Positions 22,407 to 31,994 are shown, counted from the first letter of the stretch. The stretch: DNA of 64,000 nucleotides from Rhodococcus sp. P-2 (GCF_016598535.1 NZ_CP066779.1:186001-250000); one strand, 5' to 3'. Numbers and translations: made by a program. The notes: a model not told the origin generated them from the letters alone.

Positions 22407-23999
22407 GCAGCGGTGAGCGACTCTGTGACCAATGCCGGCTTCCCCGCCTTGACGGTGCTCTGGCTGCTTCCGCTCATCGGAGCTGGTGTTGTCCTCGCTC
22501 TGCCGGCACGGTCGTACCAATTTGCGAAGTCTCTCGCGTTCTCTGTCTCCGTGGTGGTTCTGGTGGTCGCCGCCGGGCTCGGAGTTGCGTTCGACCGCGG
22601 CGGCGAGCAGTTTCAGTTCGTCGAAAGTCACAGCTGGATACCGGCATTCGGTACGACCTACACACTCGGACTCGACGGCATCGCCCTCGTTCTGGTTCTC
22701 CTGACCGCCGTGCTGGTCCCACTGCTTCTGATCGCCGGCTGGAACGACGTCCCTGCAGACCCGGCATCACCCAAACGGATGCCGCACACCTATTTCGCTC
22801 TGATCCTTGTTGTCGAGTCCATGGTGATGATTTCGTTCAGCGCCTTGGACATTCTCCTGTTCTACATCTTTTTCGAGGCGATGCTGATACCGATGTATTT
22901 CCTCATCGGCGGGTTCGGTGGAGTGGGTAGATCTCGCGCTGCGGTGAAGTTTCTGCTCTACAACCTCCTCGGCGGCCTGGTCATGCTCGCTGCGGTCATC
23001 GGCCTGTACGTGGTCACCACCCGCGACGAGAGTCCCTTCACCAGCGGCACTTTCGATTTCCGGGCGATCGCCTCAGCGGCAAACAGCGGTGAACTCGGTG
23101 TGGGACCCGGGGTGCTCAACGCACTGTTCCTCGGATTCATGTTCGCGTTCGCGGTGAAAGCACCGCTCTGGCCGCTACACAGTTGGTTGCCGGACTCCGC
23201 GGTGGAATCGACTCCGTCGACAGCGGTGTTGATGATGGCGGTCGTGGACAAGGTGGGCACGTTCGCGATGATTCGCTACTGCCTGCAACTGTTCCCGGAG
23301 TCGTCGTCGACTTTTGCACCGTGGATCATCACGCTAGCTGTGATCGGTATCGTCTACGGCGCGATACTGGCTATCGCGCAGACAGACGTCATGCGCCTGA
23401 TCGCCTACACGTCGATTTCACACTTCGGCTTCATCATTCTCGGTATCTTCGCGATGACCAGCCAGAGCCAGGCCGGTTCCGCGCTGTACATGGTCAACCA
23501 CGGTGTCTCGACGGCGGCACTGTTCTTGATCGCGGGATTCCTGGTCTCACAGCGGGGTACGCGATCGATCGCAGCCTACGGCGGCGTTCAGAAAGTCGCA
23601 CCCGTCCTGGCCGGGACCTTCCTCGTTGCGGGCCTGGCAACGCTGTCGCTGCCGGGTCTGGCTCCGTTCATCAGTGAATTCCTGGTGCTCGTCGGAACGT
23701 ACTCGCGCTATCACGTCGCTGCCATCGCGGCGACTGCTGCGCTCGTGCTGTCCGCGATCTACATACTCTGGCTCTATCAGCGAATGATGGGCGGACCAGT
23801 GAAGGAAGGGCAGGGAACGATCCGCGACCTCGCGCGACGTGAACTCGTGGTGGTCGCCCCTCTGATCGCTCTCCTGCTGCTACTCGGCATCTACCCCAAG
23901 CCTGCCTTGGACGTCATCACTCCTGCAGTGAGCCACACGGTCTTCGACGAGGCGCCGACACCGCTTGTCGCCGACCACGAAGGAGGTGCCCACAAATGA
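22380..23999 (+). CDS. nuoM: NADH-quinone oxidoreductase subunit M
   Basis: Second antiporter-like membrane subunit, about 14 helices, 539 residues. Family signatures include [21 protein letters not shown] with the key Glu, and [16 protein letters not shown] with [10 protein letters not shown] before it. The start is uncertain: GTG codons at 22380, 22383, 22395, 22398 and 22425 are all in frame, because the first codons lie in a 15-bp tandem duplication; [13 protein letters not shown] from 22425 would match the usual NuoM N-terminus best. It overlaps nuoL and ends 4 bp inside nuoN. Confidence 0.95.
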   Translation: MVIETVVIEAAVSDSVTNAGFPALTVLWLLPLIGAGVVLALPARSYQFAKSLAFSVSVVVLVVAAGLGVAFDRGGEQFQFVESHSWIPAFGTTYTLGLDGIALVLVLLTAVLVPLLLIAGWNDVPADPASPKRMPHTYFALILVVESMVMISFSALDILLFYIFFEAMLIPMYFLIGGFGGVGRSRAAVKFLLYNLLGGLVMLAAVIGLYVVTTRDESPFTSGTFDFRAIASAANSGELGVGPGVLNALFLGFMFAFAVKAPLWPLHSWLPDSAVESTPSTAVLMMAVVDKVGTFAMIRYCLQLFPESSSTFAPWIITLAVIGIVYGAILAIAQTDVMRLIAYTSISHFGFIILGIFAMTSQSQAGSALYMVNHGVSTAALFLIAGFLVSQRGTRSIAAYGGVQKVAPVLAGTFLVAGLATLSLPGLAPFISEFLVLVGTYSRYHVAAIAATAALVLSAIYILWLYQRMMGGPVKEGQGTIRDLARRELVVVAPLIALLLLLGIYPKPALDVITPAVSHTVFDEAPTPLVADHEGGAHK

Positions 24000-25591
24000 G
24001 TTCCTTCACCGACGTGACCGTTCTCGGTTCAGCCGGTACGGCGTCACCCAGTATCGAATACAGCCTGCTCTCGCCGATGTTGATCGTGTTCGGCGCGGCG
24101 GTGCTCGGGGTACTCATCGAAGCGTTCGCGCCCAGGCGTATTCGATACCCCGTGCAACTCGTCCTCGGTGTCGCAGGTTTGGCGGCCGCATTCGTGGCAG
24201 TGCTTCTGCTGGCCGGTACGCGGTCGACGGCGATGATGGGTTCGGTAGCGGTCGACGGTCCGACGCTCTTCCTGCAGGCGACCATCCTTCTCGTGTCGAT
24301 CCCCGCAGTACTGCTGATCGCCGAACGTGGATCGGGCAACACCGCCGAGGTGATCGCGCAACACGACGCGCTCGGCAGTTTCACTCCTCAAGCGTCGAGC
24401 GTCCCGGGAAGCGTTGCGGAACAAGAAGCAGTCAAGGTCGGTATCGCCCAGACCGAAGTCTTTCCGCTCACCCTCTTCGCGGTCGGCGGCATGCTCCTTT
24501 TTCCCGCGTCGAACGATCTGCTGACGATGTTCGTTGCGCTCGAGGTGTTCTCACTGCCTCTCTACCTCCTGTGCGGGCTGGCACGTCGACGTCGCCTACT
24601 CTCCCAGGAAGCTGCGCTCAAGTACTTTCTGCTCGGGGCATTTTCGTCGGCGTTCTTCGTTTTCGGAATCGCGTTGCTGTACGGCTATGCCGGGACGGTC
24701 ACTCTCTCCGGTATCGCCGACGCAGCACGCATCGGGTCGGGGACCGATGCCTTCCTGTGGCTCGGGACAGCACTCGTGGCGGTGGGATTGCTGTTCAAAG
24801 TCGGTGCAGTGCCATTCCATTCGTGGATTCCCGACGTCTATCAAGGGGCGCCGACGCCGATCACCAGTTTCATGGCGACGGCGACCAAGATCGCCGCATT
24901 CGGCGCCATCCTTCGTGTCTTCTACGTAGCCCTGCCCAACGAATACGTGAACTGGCGTCCGCTGATGTGGGCGGTCGCGATTCTCACGATGGTTGTCGGA
25001 TCGATCGTCGCCGTGACGCAGACCGATATGAAGCGGATGCTGGCGTATTCGGCCATCGCACACACCGGATTCATTCTGACCGCAGTGGTTGCGGATTCGG
25101 ACGCCGGCCTCGCGTCGGCGATGTTCTATCTTCTGGCTTACGGATTCAGCACAGTGGGCGCGTTCGCCGTCGTGAGTCTGGTTCGGGACGCAGACGGTGA
25201 GGTCGCGACGCTGACGCGCTGGGCCGGATTGGGCCGGCGCTCACCACTGGTCGGGGTCGTGTTTGCGCTGTTCCTGTTGGCTTTCGCCGGGATTCCGTTG
25301 ACCAGTGGGTTCATCGGAAAGTTCGCGGTGTTCAGCGCGGCTGCCGAGGGTGGCGCCGCACCTCTGGTGATCGTCGGCGTCCTGTGCAGCGCAATCGCCG
25401 CGTACTTCTACGTGCGAGTGATCGTGTTGATGTTCTTCACCGAATCGGCCGCGGACGCTCCGACCGTCGTGGTGCCGAGTGCGCTGACCAGCAGTGTGAT
25501 CGGCCTCGGCGCCGGTGTCACGCTCATCCTCGGCATACTCCCCCAGCCGGCGCTCGACCTCGCCGAGCGTGCAGCGGACTTCGTACACTGA
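23996..25591 (+). CDS. nuoN: NADH-quinone oxidoreductase subunit N
   Basis: Third antiporter-like membrane subunit and last gene of the complex I operon, 531 residues. Recognisable elements are FVALEVFSLPLYLLCGLARR (conserved Glu), FHSWIPDVYQGAPTPITSFMATATKIAAF and YSAIAHTGFIL. The ATG overlaps the nuoM stop by 4 bp. No clear terminator follows; the next gene starts 4 bp later and is probably read through. Confidence 0.97.
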   Translation: MSSFTDVTVLGSAGTASPSIEYSLLSPMLIVFGAAVLGVLIEAFAPRRIRYPVQLVLGVAGLAAAFVAVLLLAGTRSTAMMGSVAVDGPTLFLQATILLVSIPAVLLIAERGSGNTAEVIAQHDALGSFTPQASSVPGSVAEQEAVKVGIAQTEVFPLTLFAVGGMLLFPASNDLLTMFVALEVFSLPLYLLCGLARRRRLLSQEAALKYFLLGAFSSAFFVFGIALLYGYAGTVTLSGIADAARIGSGTDAFLWLGTALVAVGLLFKVGAVPFHSWIPDVYQGAPTPITSFMATATKIAAFGAILRVFYVALPNEYVNWRPLMWAVAILTMVVGSIVAVTQTDMKRMLAYSAIAHTGFILTAVVADSDAGLASAMFYLLAYGFSTVGAFAVVSLVRDADGEVATLTRWAGLGRRSPLVGVVFALFLLAFAGIPLTSGFIGKFAVFSAAAEGGAAPLVIVGVLCSAIAAYFYVRVIVLMFFTESAADAPTVVVPSALTSSVIGLGAGVTLILGILPQPALDLAERAADFVH

Positions 25592-25595
25592 GGCG

Positions 25596-26279
25596 ATGCG
25601 TGAATCCGATCGTTCTGCCGGACTGACCAGCATCATCCGGTCGCCCTGGTTCGTAGGGTTTTCCGCGGTAGCGATTATTCATCTGATCCTGAATGCCGCT
25701 GATGCTGAGCCCTGGGACGGGATCACCAAGGTCATGCTCGCGCCGATTCTGGCTGCCTGGGTTGTCGGTCATCGTGGACCGAGAATTGTTGCTGCTGCCT
25801 TGATTGCCTGCGCTTTCGGAGACCTGTTCCTGATCTGGGACTCCACATTCGTCATCGGGATGGCAGCCTTCGCGATCGGTCACCTCTGTTTCATCCGATT
25901 CTTTCTCTCGCACGGCGCTTTTCGGGAGATGCGAAGGCGGCCATGGTTTCTGTGCTCCTACACCGTCGCCGGGATCGCTCTTGTGTCGTATGCCTGGACC
26001 GGGCTCGAACCGGCACTTCGAATTGCCGTCCCCGTGTACGCCGCAATCCTGGTGGGAACCGCATCTACCGCACTGGCGTACAACACGATCACCGGTATCG
26101 GCGGCGCACTGTTCCTCGCCTCTGACGCCCTCATCCTGCTCGGTCAGGCGAACAAATGGCAGCCTGCCGCTGCCGGCATCTGGATCATGACGCTGTACAT
26201 CCTGGCGTTGTTGCTTCTGACAGTCGGAATCCTCGGACGGAGTAGCACGGCAAACCGTCTACTGACGCCCACGCTGTAA
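25596..26279 (+). CDS. YhhN/TMEM86-family membrane protein (lysoplasmalogenase-like)
   Basis: A 227-residue integral membrane protein with about eight hydrophobic helices. The segment GDLFLIWDSTFVIGMAAFAIGH and the late GGALFLASDALILL, both with membrane Asp residues, are the hallmarks of the YhhN family, whose mammalian members (TMEM86) hydrolyse the vinyl-ether bond of lysoplasmalogens. The bacterial role is not established. It starts 4 bp behind nuoN, so it is probably expressed from the nuo operon, but there is no known functional link to complex I. Confidence 0.85.
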   Translation: MRESDRSAGLTSIIRSPWFVGFSAVAIIHLILNAADAEPWDGITKVMLAPILAAWVVGHRGPRIVAAALIACAFGDLFLIWDSTFVIGMAAFAIGHLCFIRFFLSHGAFREMRRRPWFLCSYTVAGIALVSYAWTGLEPALRIAVPVYAAILVGTASTALAYNTITGIGGALFLASDALILLGQANKWQPAAAGIWIMTLYILALLLLTVGILGRSSTANRLLTPTL

Positions 26280-26309
26280 GGATCAGCGACCAGCCGGACA
26301 TCTCTTCAC

Positions 26310-26894
26310 ATGACGCCGAAAACCGAGGACAGGCCGCCACCGAGCGACGAAGAGCGTTTCACCGCCTTGTGGGACGACTACGCCGGTCGGGTGTTCGCGT
26401 ATACCTGCCGCCACGTCGATCATCACAGCGCACAGGAAGTTGTCTCCGAGACGTTCCTCGTTGCCTGGCGACGCTTGGACGAAGTGCCCGAGCAGGCTCT
26501 GCCCTGGCTGTTGGTGGTAGCTCGAAACACCGTGAACAACAGCCGTCGAAGCGTTCGACGCAATGATGCGCTCACCGAGAAGATGCGACGAATCGAGCAG
26601 ATTGCGGCATCGACGCCGGGCGCCGACGTCACTGTCACCGACCGCACGGAACTTCTCGAAGCACTGGCAACACTCACCGTCATCGAGCGTGAAGCTCTAC
26701 TCCTGACTGCCTGGGACGGATTGACCGCCACCGAAGCAGCGCGGGTCGCCGGGTGTTCGGTGCCAGCCATGCACGTTCGTCTCTTTCGCGCTCGGCGTCG
26801 ATTGAGCAGCGGTTTGACACCAGAATCCGTCACCGCGATCCCGATCAACGTCACTCGACCTTGCGCTGCCGCCGAACACGGGAGTACCCCATGA
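26310..26894 (+). CDS. ECF-family RNA polymerase sigma factor
   Basis: A 194-residue sigma-70 family member with only regions 2 and 4. Region 2 covers about 18-85 (FTALWDDYAGRVFAYTCRHV, then SAQEVVSETFLVAWRRLDEV and LPWLLVVARNTVNN), and region 4 about 115-170 (LEALATLTVIEREALLL, GLTATEAARVAGCSVPAMHVRLFRARRRL). The final 25 residues are unrelated. It overlaps the next gene by 4 bp (ATGA), the usual arrangement for a sigma factor and its membrane regulator. The promoters it recognises cannot be inferred. Confidence 0.92.
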   Translation: MTPKTEDRPPPSDEERFTALWDDYAGRVFAYTCRHVDHHSAQEVVSETFLVAWRRLDEVPEQALPWLLVVARNTVNNSRRSVRRNDALTEKMRRIEQIAASTPGADVTVTDRTELLEALATLTVIEREALLLTAWDGLTATEAARVAGCSVPAMHVRLFRARRRLSSGLTPESVTAIPINVTRPCAAAEHGSTP

Positions 26895-27610
26895 GCAAAG
26901 ATCTTCTGACCACGCTCGAGATGCTGCGGCCGACCGATGCGGTTACCACAGAATTCTGGCCCGAGAAGGTCCAGGATGCCGCACGCACCCGAATCATGGC
27001 TACCGAAAACAACATTGGAGCAACCAAAACTCCACGCCGCCAAGTCGGTGCCCTCGTTCTCGTCGCGGCGATCTGCGCAGCAGTGGTGGTGGGCTGCGCC
27101 GCTGCCACGGCGATGATGCCGAAACCGTTTACCGACATGTACTCCGGTTGGCAGACGATGCCGGGAACCAACGGCGGAATAGATCCGTCCACCGCCGAGC
27201 GGGTCGGGTCCATTCCCGGACCTGACGGATCCCTGTTCAGCGTCTTCGTCGCCCACGGCGAGGACGGATGGAGGTGCGTCGCCCCGGTTTTCGAGCCGTC
27301 AGCCGACGTCGACAAGATTGGACCGTCGAAATTCACCAGCCTCGGACACGGCTGCAGATCGAACGACGACTTGTACGGCGCAGATTCATTCGGGGGCGGA
27401 GCCGGTTACGAAGCTGGCCCGCACGAGGCGACCTACGACGCAGGCGCGGGGGGCGCCGTTCGGGCCGAACTTCACACCGCTGATGGCAATATCTATCCCA
27501 CAATTCTTGCCGAAGACCGCTTCTACGGGTGGATTCCATTATCGCTCACATTCCCGCGTCCAACCCTCGTCGGATACGCCGCAGACGGGACGGTAGTCGG
27601 CACCCGGTGA
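26891..27610 (+). CDS. single-pass membrane protein, candidate partner of the ECF sigma factor
   Basis: 239 residues: about 50 cytoplasmic residues, one hydrophobic segment (about 52-78, GALVLVAAICAAVVVGCAAAT) and about 160 extracytoplasmic residues containing two Cys. The layout and the 4-bp overlap with the sigma gene resemble an anti-sigma factor, but the zinc-binding HxxxCxxC motif of the common ZAS class is absent. I do not recognise the extracytoplasmic domain. Function as sigma regulator is inference from gene arrangement. Confidence 0.7.
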   Translation: MSKDLLTTLEMLRPTDAVTTEFWPEKVQDAARTRIMATENNIGATKTPRRQVGALVLVAAICAAVVVGCAAATAMMPKPFTDMYSGWQTMPGTNGGIDPSTAERVGSIPGPDGSLFSVFVAHGEDGWRCVAPVFEPSADVDKIGPSKFTSLGHGCRSNDDLYGADSFGGGAGYEAGPHEATYDAGAGGAVRAELHTADGNIYPTILAEDRFYGWIPLSLTFPRPTLVGYAADGTVVGTR

Positions 27611-27630
27611 GCTGTCGGTACCCTCGAAGA

Positions 27631-28257
27631 ATGACTGCACAGGCCCCGAACGAGCGCGTCCCCAGCCAGTGGGAAGAGATCACTGCAGCCGACTCGACGC
27701 ATTCCACACGGTATGTGGAGCGATTCCGTTCGATGAGAGCGGACGGCAAGGACATTGTCGGGGAAGCACGTTTGATCGACGCGATGCTCGGACGCAGTGG
27801 CCGGGTTCTCGATGCCGGGTGCGGGCCGGGCCGACTCGGCGGTTATCTGCACGACGTCGGTCATGTGGTTGTCGGAGTAGACGTCGACCCGGTTCTCATT
27901 GCTGCCGCGGAGGAGGACCACCCGGGCCCGACGTGGCTTGTCGGCGACCTCGCCGAGCTCGATCTACCCGCCCGCGGGGTCGAGGCGGATTTCGACGTCA
28001 TCGTGTCGGCAGGCAATGTGATGGCATTTCTCGCCCCGTCCACCAGGCAGGCAGTGTTGGCAGGATTTGCTCGTCATCTCGCTCCGAGCGGCCGAGTGGT
28101 CATCGGATTCGGGGCCGGACGTGGCTACGAGTTCCCCGAGTTTCTCGCCGACGCGACCACGAGTGGTCTCGAGGTTGATCTGCTGCTCTCCACGTGGGAT
28201 CTTCGCCCGTTCAAGGACAATTCCGAATTCCTGGTCGCGGTGTTCTCGCGCTCCTAG
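27631..28257 (+). CDS. class I SAM-dependent methyltransferase
   Basis: A 208-residue protein with the Rossmann-type SAM-binding motif VLDAGCGPGRLGGYL (motif I), an acidic second strand end VVGVDVDPVL, and FDVIVSAGNVMAFL as a later motif. The substrate cannot be read from sequence. The chosen ATG gives MTAQAPNERVPSQWEEITAAD; the open frame extends back into the preceding gene. It stands 20 bp behind the sigma-partner gene on the same strand and may be on the same transcript. Confidence 0.9.
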   Translation: MTAQAPNERVPSQWEEITAADSTHSTRYVERFRSMRADGKDIVGEARLIDAMLGRSGRVLDAGCGPGRLGGYLHDVGHVVVGVDVDPVLIAAAEEDHPGPTWLVGDLAELDLPARGVEADFDVIVSAGNVMAFLAPSTRQAVLAGFARHLAPSGRVVIGFGAGRGYEFPEFLADATTSGLEVDLLLSTWDLRPFKDNSEFLVAVFSRS

Positions 28258-28360
28258 CCCGGCAGTTCACTGCTATACCAAGGGCCTGGCACACAGCGAT
28301 CAACTCACTCTGATCACAATCATGGCGATTGTTGTTCACTACGAACATAATTGGATCAAT

Positions 28361-28431
28361 GCGGGTGTGGCCGAGCGGCAAGGCAGCGGTCTGCAAAACC
28401 GTCCACGCAGGTTCGACTCCTGCCATCCGCT
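28361..28431 (+). tRNA. tRNA-Cys (anticodon GCA)
   Basis: A cloverleaf can be folded by hand: acceptor arms GCGGGTG/CATCCGC (one G-T pair), D arm in ggccgagcggcaaggc, anticodon stem GCGGT/ACCGT with loop CTGCAAA giving anticodon GCA, and T arm gcaggTTCGACTcctgc. Length is 71 bases up to the discriminator, without an encoded CCA. Confidence 0.96.
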
Positions 28432-28552
28432 CCGCTTGCCAACCAACGATTCATGCCGCAACCCGCCCCCTACAAATGACATTCGGTGCACGCAGCCTGC
28501 ATGACTCCGCAAGGTCTCCGTACAGAGCACTCGGGACAGTTACCCTCGATCG

Positions 28553-29344
28553 ATGCACCCTCTGCACGCGACAGGACAGTTGCCTCCCGGACCGATGGCC
28601 TTACAGGTGGAACACCTCTGCATGGCGTTCGGCGCGAAAGTTGCTGTGAACGACCTTTCCCTCGCGGTGCCCCCAGGTTCGTTGTTCGGCCTGGTGGGGC
28701 CGAACGGTGCGGGAAAAACGACCACACTGTCGATGGCAGTCGGATTGCTTCGCCCGCACTACGGCCGCAGCCTGGTGTACGGCTACGACGTGTGGAACGA
28801 CCCAGTGGCAGCGAAGAGTCTGCTCGGCGTTCTACCCGACGGTTTGGCGCTGCCCGCCCAGTTCTCCGGTCACGAACTGCTCACCTATTTCGGGCGTCTG
28901 CGCGGCATGCCCGAGGACGTCATTGCATCACGACGCGACGAACTGTTGGCCGCGCTCGATCTTGCCGATGCAGGTGGAACGGTCATCGCCGACTATTCAG
29001 CGGGCATGACGAAGAAGATCGGGTTGGCCTCGGCGCTGTTGCACGGCCCTCGCTTACTGGTGCTGGATGAGCCGTTCGAAGCTGTCGACCCTATTTCTTC
29101 GGCCGGAATTCGGAGCATTCTGCTCTCGTTCGTCCACTCAGGGGGCTCGGTCATTCTTTCCAGTCACGTGATGGCCCTTGTCGAACAACTGTGTACTCAC
29201 ATCGGAGTCATCGCAGACGGTCGCGTCGTGGCTTCAGGAACGGTCGACGAGGTGCGCGCAGGCAACACACTCGACGAGGCATTCGTTCGCCTTGTCGGCA
29301 GCCGCAGTCCCAATCCCGACGGACTGTCATGGATGCGCGCATGA
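28553..29344 (+). CDS. ABC transporter ATP-binding protein
   Basis: A 263-residue nucleotide-binding subunit of an export-type ABC system. Walker A is GLVGPNGAGKTTT, the signature region is the degenerate DYSAGMTKKIGLASALL, Walker B is LLVLDEPFEAVDP, and the switch His is in VILSSHVM. The C-terminus (VVASGTVDEVRA) matches the ABC-2 subfamily. An internal ATG at 28595 (MALQVEHLCMAF) is an alternative start and matches the conserved beginning better. It overlaps its permease gene by 4 bp. The substrate is unknown. Confidence 0.93.
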   Translation: MHPLHATGQLPPGPMALQVEHLCMAFGAKVAVNDLSLAVPPGSLFGLVGPNGAGKTTTLSMAVGLLRPHYGRSLVYGYDVWNDPVAAKSLLGVLPDGLALPAQFSGHELLTYFGRLRGMPEDVIASRRDELLAALDLADAGGTVIADYSAGMTKKIGLASALLHGPRLLVLDEPFEAVDPISSAGIRSILLSFVHSGGSVILSSHVMALVEQLCTHIGVIADGRVVASGTVDEVRAGNTLDEAFVRLVGSRSPNPDGLSWMRA

Positions 29345-30963
29345 GCATTACGAGCTTGCCGACGACGCGCAGCGCCCCAACCTCACTGTGGCGCACTGTT
29401 CTCCGCATGCGCGTGACCCTCTACAAACGTCAATTCACCGGCGGCAGAGCCGTCATCAAAGTCGTGGCAGCACTCTTCGGCGTTCTGGGGGCAGCTCTGC
29501 TGTGCCTGCAAGCCTCGGGGACGAGCGCGAGCTCTTCCGAACTCGTCAGCGGCACAACCAGTCTCGCACTGTCGGCTATCGGCGTGATGTGGATCTTGAT
29601 GCCGATCATGTCTGGTCTGTCAGATGACAATCTTCACCCCAGACATTTCCAACTACTCCCCCTGGAACCCGTCCGACTCGCCAGAGCACTGTTCTCGACG
29701 TCGCTGGTCGGTATGACCGTCCCGATCACCGCGTTGGCTGCCGCAGCGATACCGATCTATGCAGCAACCCACCATGCTGCCGCGTTGCCTCTGGCGATCG
29801 TTGCGTGGCCCACAACGGTCCTGCTGATTGTCGGCACCTCACGGGTCGCGATGCTGGCGATGTCGCAGCTCCTGCGGAGTCGTCGCAGCCGCGAACTGGG
29901 ACTGTTGGCATTCAGCACGTTCTTCGGCGGGCTGTATCTGCTGCAATTTCCGCTGCAGAGTCGCCTCGGCACGGTCGTGGACGGCGACGTCACGTGGCCG
30001 CTCACGGTCGCGCATTCGATCCCGTTCGCGTGGGGAATCGCCAGTGTCGACGCAGCAGCAGGAGGCGCCTGGCTCCTCGCCGCCGGAGCAGTCCTCGCCC
30101 TGGTGCTGGTCGATCTCGCACTGCTGTGGTCATGGCAACGCCTGGTCGTTCGCTACTTCAACGGGAAGGTCGCAGAATCAGCGGGCGCCACTTCCGTGCA
30201 ATTGAAGAACCAGGGCCGCGACATTCGAACCGGTTGGCGCGCATCCCGACTGGGCACCGTCATCTCTCGCGAGCTTTCGCTCTGGCACGGCGACATGCGC
30301 CGACGAACACAACTGCTCTCCGTTGCCATCATGACCTTGGTCTCTGGCTTCGGACCGCTGATCTCGTCATCGATCCCCTTCTCCGCCGCATGGGGTGCCT
30401 GGTTCCTGATCTACCTGGCAATGGCAGCCGGATCGAATCTGTACGGATTCGACGGCGCATCGATCTGGCATCTGGTGATGATCCCCGAAGCCGCTGCCGC
30501 TGACGTCCGGGGCCGACAAATCGCGTGGGCAATCGTGATGACACCCTTCGTGGTCGTCGCAACAGCTGCTGTACGGATCTTCGGGGACCTCGGGACCGAC
30601 CGACTGGCCGTGCCGATCGCCGTCGGCATTTCGATGATGGGAGTCGGTGCAGGATTGGTAGTGGCGATATCCGCCAAAGCGCCCTACCCGGTTCCGGAGA
30701 TGAAGAAGACGTTCTCCTTCAACACCCGCGGGTCCTTCAACGGCTCGTCCTTCGGACTGATCATCCTCGCCATCGTCATCTTCGCCGCGACAACGGCGCC
30801 CGGCGTTCTACTCGGGGCGCTGCTACCGAACCCGGTGAACTATTTCGCCATCCCTGTCGCTGTTGCGATTGGTGCACTGGGTGCTTGGATCGGGGGCCGC
30901 GTCGCGATCACCCGTATGCAACGCGAGCCGGATCGGATTCTGTTCGCAGTTACCACCACATGA
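29341..30963 (+). CDS. ABC transporter permease
   Basis: Membrane partner of the preceding ATPase, 540 residues, with about twelve hydrophobic segments grouped in two halves separated by a hydrophilic loop (about 270-320). Similarity is to the broad ABC-2-like permease group only; no substrate can be assigned. The ATG overlaps the ATPase stop by 4 bp; an in-frame ATG 12 bp upstream (29329) is possible. The next ~1 kb downstream has no transporter-related gene. Confidence 0.88.
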   Translation: MSITSLPTTRSAPTSLWRTVLRMRVTLYKRQFTGGRAVIKVVAALFGVLGAALLCLQASGTSASSSELVSGTTSLALSAIGVMWILMPIMSGLSDDNLHPRHFQLLPLEPVRLARALFSTSLVGMTVPITALAAAAIPIYAATHHAAALPLAIVAWPTTVLLIVGTSRVAMLAMSQLLRSRRSRELGLLAFSTFFGGLYLLQFPLQSRLGTVVDGDVTWPLTVAHSIPFAWGIASVDAAAGGAWLLAAGAVLALVLVDLALLWSWQRLVVRYFNGKVAESAGATSVQLKNQGRDIRTGWRASRLGTVISRELSLWHGDMRRRTQLLSVAIMTLVSGFGPLISSSIPFSAAWGAWFLIYLAMAAGSNLYGFDGASIWHLVMIPEAAAADVRGRQIAWAIVMTPFVVVATAAVRIFGDLGTDRLAVPIAVGISMMGVGAGLVVAISAKAPYPVPEMKKTFSFNTRGSFNGSSFGLIILAIVIFAATTAPGVLLGALLPNPVNYFAIPVAVAIGALGAWIGGRVAITRMQREPDRILFAVTTT

Positions 30964-31178
30964 TCGTTGCCCAGATAGTCCGAGAATTTCTGGGCGTCAG
31001 CGCAGTAGCCGCAGCTTGCACCAAAAAAACTCAGTCTGGGCAATCGGCTTATCAGGGAGCCAGGTAGCCAGGTAGCGCAGCCTCAACGCGTTCGGTCCTC
31101 GCATATCGCCGCCGGCGCTTTCGTGACATAGCTTCCGCTCGAGCCGAACCGTTGCCCTGGAATCATCGCACCACCAAG

Positions 31179-31403
31179 ATGTTTGGCATGCCCCCGGAGC
31201 ACCACGGTTCCGTACGTGTCGCCGAACGTCCCGGCCGATGCGGGAACTGCGCGCACCCGGCCCCTTCGCTCGAGCGCGGCTGGATCGAGCGCTGCCTCAG
31301 GTTCGCACCCCAACCCGCTCGGTGCGCAGAAATCCTGGTGATGGACCACTACACCGGAGCGATGGAATTCTGCCGGTGCCGACATCCGTTCCACGGGTCC
31401 TGA
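31179..31403 (+). CDS. small Cys-rich hypothetical protein (doubtful)
   Basis: A 74-residue frame with high third-position GC. It has a CGNC pair, two further Cys and a C-terminal CRCRHPFHG, a spacing that could bind zinc. No good ribosome site precedes the ATG (31179 or 31188), and a minus-strand frame of similar length covers the same DNA, so coding is not certain. Listed because it occupies part of an otherwise empty kilobase. Confidence 0.3.
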   Translation: MFGMPPEHHGSVRVAERPGRCGNCAHPAPSLERGWIERCLRFAPQPARCAEILVMDHYTGAMEFCRCRHPFHGS

Positions 31404-31479
31404 TCGCGCCGGATCCTCGAGATCCGCTGCCGAGCCGAGTCCCTCGGCGCCCCGGCTCGACAGCGGAATAACACTTGAA

Positions 31480-31557
31480 TCAGCTCAGCGAGCTCAGCAG
31501 CGGCTCGAGAAGCTTGTAGAGCTCGAAGATTCCGATGATCGTTGAAATAGAACCCAT
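31480..31557 (-). CDS. 25-residue amphipathic peptide
   Basis: A short gene with a near-ideal ribosome site, GGAGG placed 6 bases before the ATG. The peptide begins MGSISTIIGIFELYK and ends LLEPLLSSLS; it is rich in Ile and Leu with regularly spaced Glu, Lys and Ser, so it would form an amphipathic helix, without signal peptide or Cys. Only in size and character does it recall the tiny PorA/PorH channel peptides of Corynebacterium; no sequence relationship is claimed. It lies alone, convergent to the region behind the ABC permease and about 440 bp from the divergent MFS gene. Confidence 0.6.
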   Translation of the reverse strand: MGSISTIIGIFELYKLLEPLLSSLS

Positions 31558-31994
31558 GATGATCCTCCGTGATTCGTGAACTTTCCGTGACGTCGCGTCA
31601 CAGGCAGAAAGCTAACAAACCCGGCATTCAAACGGGGACCTTGAATGTGTCCGGCAGATGAACTCCCTGCTCGCAGAATCCTTTTGGTGATCAGCGTCAT
31701 GTTCGACGAGAAATAGGCCCAACCGTCACATCACCTGACATTGACCGACGGCTGCAGCGAAAGTCTGCCCGTTGCGGTCTGGCGATACTTGGCACCATTT
31801 CCGCCCCCTCCAACTCTTGCTTTGTCTGACGAATCCGATTAGATTCCTCCACAATAACGGTACGCGTAACGAAATATCAAGGCTCGCTACTGCGCCAACC
31901 GATATACGCAGTGCCACAACCCTTCCAGACTCCTGGCGGGGTGACGCATCGTCGCGTCGAGAAGCTCCTCACTCCCCGATCGAAAGAGAGCACG
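31558..31994. other. 437-bp non-coding stretch upstream of the MFS gene
   Basis: Divergent intergenic region between the 25-residue peptide gene and the MFS gene. It is AT-richer than the flanks around 31790-31890, which fits promoters. An imperfect 14-bp palindrome centred on TACGCGTA (31858-31871, one mismatched pair) lies about 125 bp before the MFS start and might be a regulator site. I see no gene in it. Confidence 0.5.

Noticed and set aside
28361-28560. tRNA-Cys as an integration site for a mobile island carrying the ABC transporter
   Set aside because: No repeated tRNA 3' end, integrase or phage gene was seen on either side.
30967-31043. Inverted repeat TTGCCCAGA / TCTGGGCAA downstream of the ABC permease as a terminator
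   Set aside because: The arms are 9 bp and about 60 bases apart, so a stable terminator hairpin is unlikely.
31083-31394. 103-codon minus-strand frame in the gap after the ABC permease
   Set aside because: No ribosome site and no domain pattern; it overlaps the slightly more plausible Cys-rich plus-strand frame.
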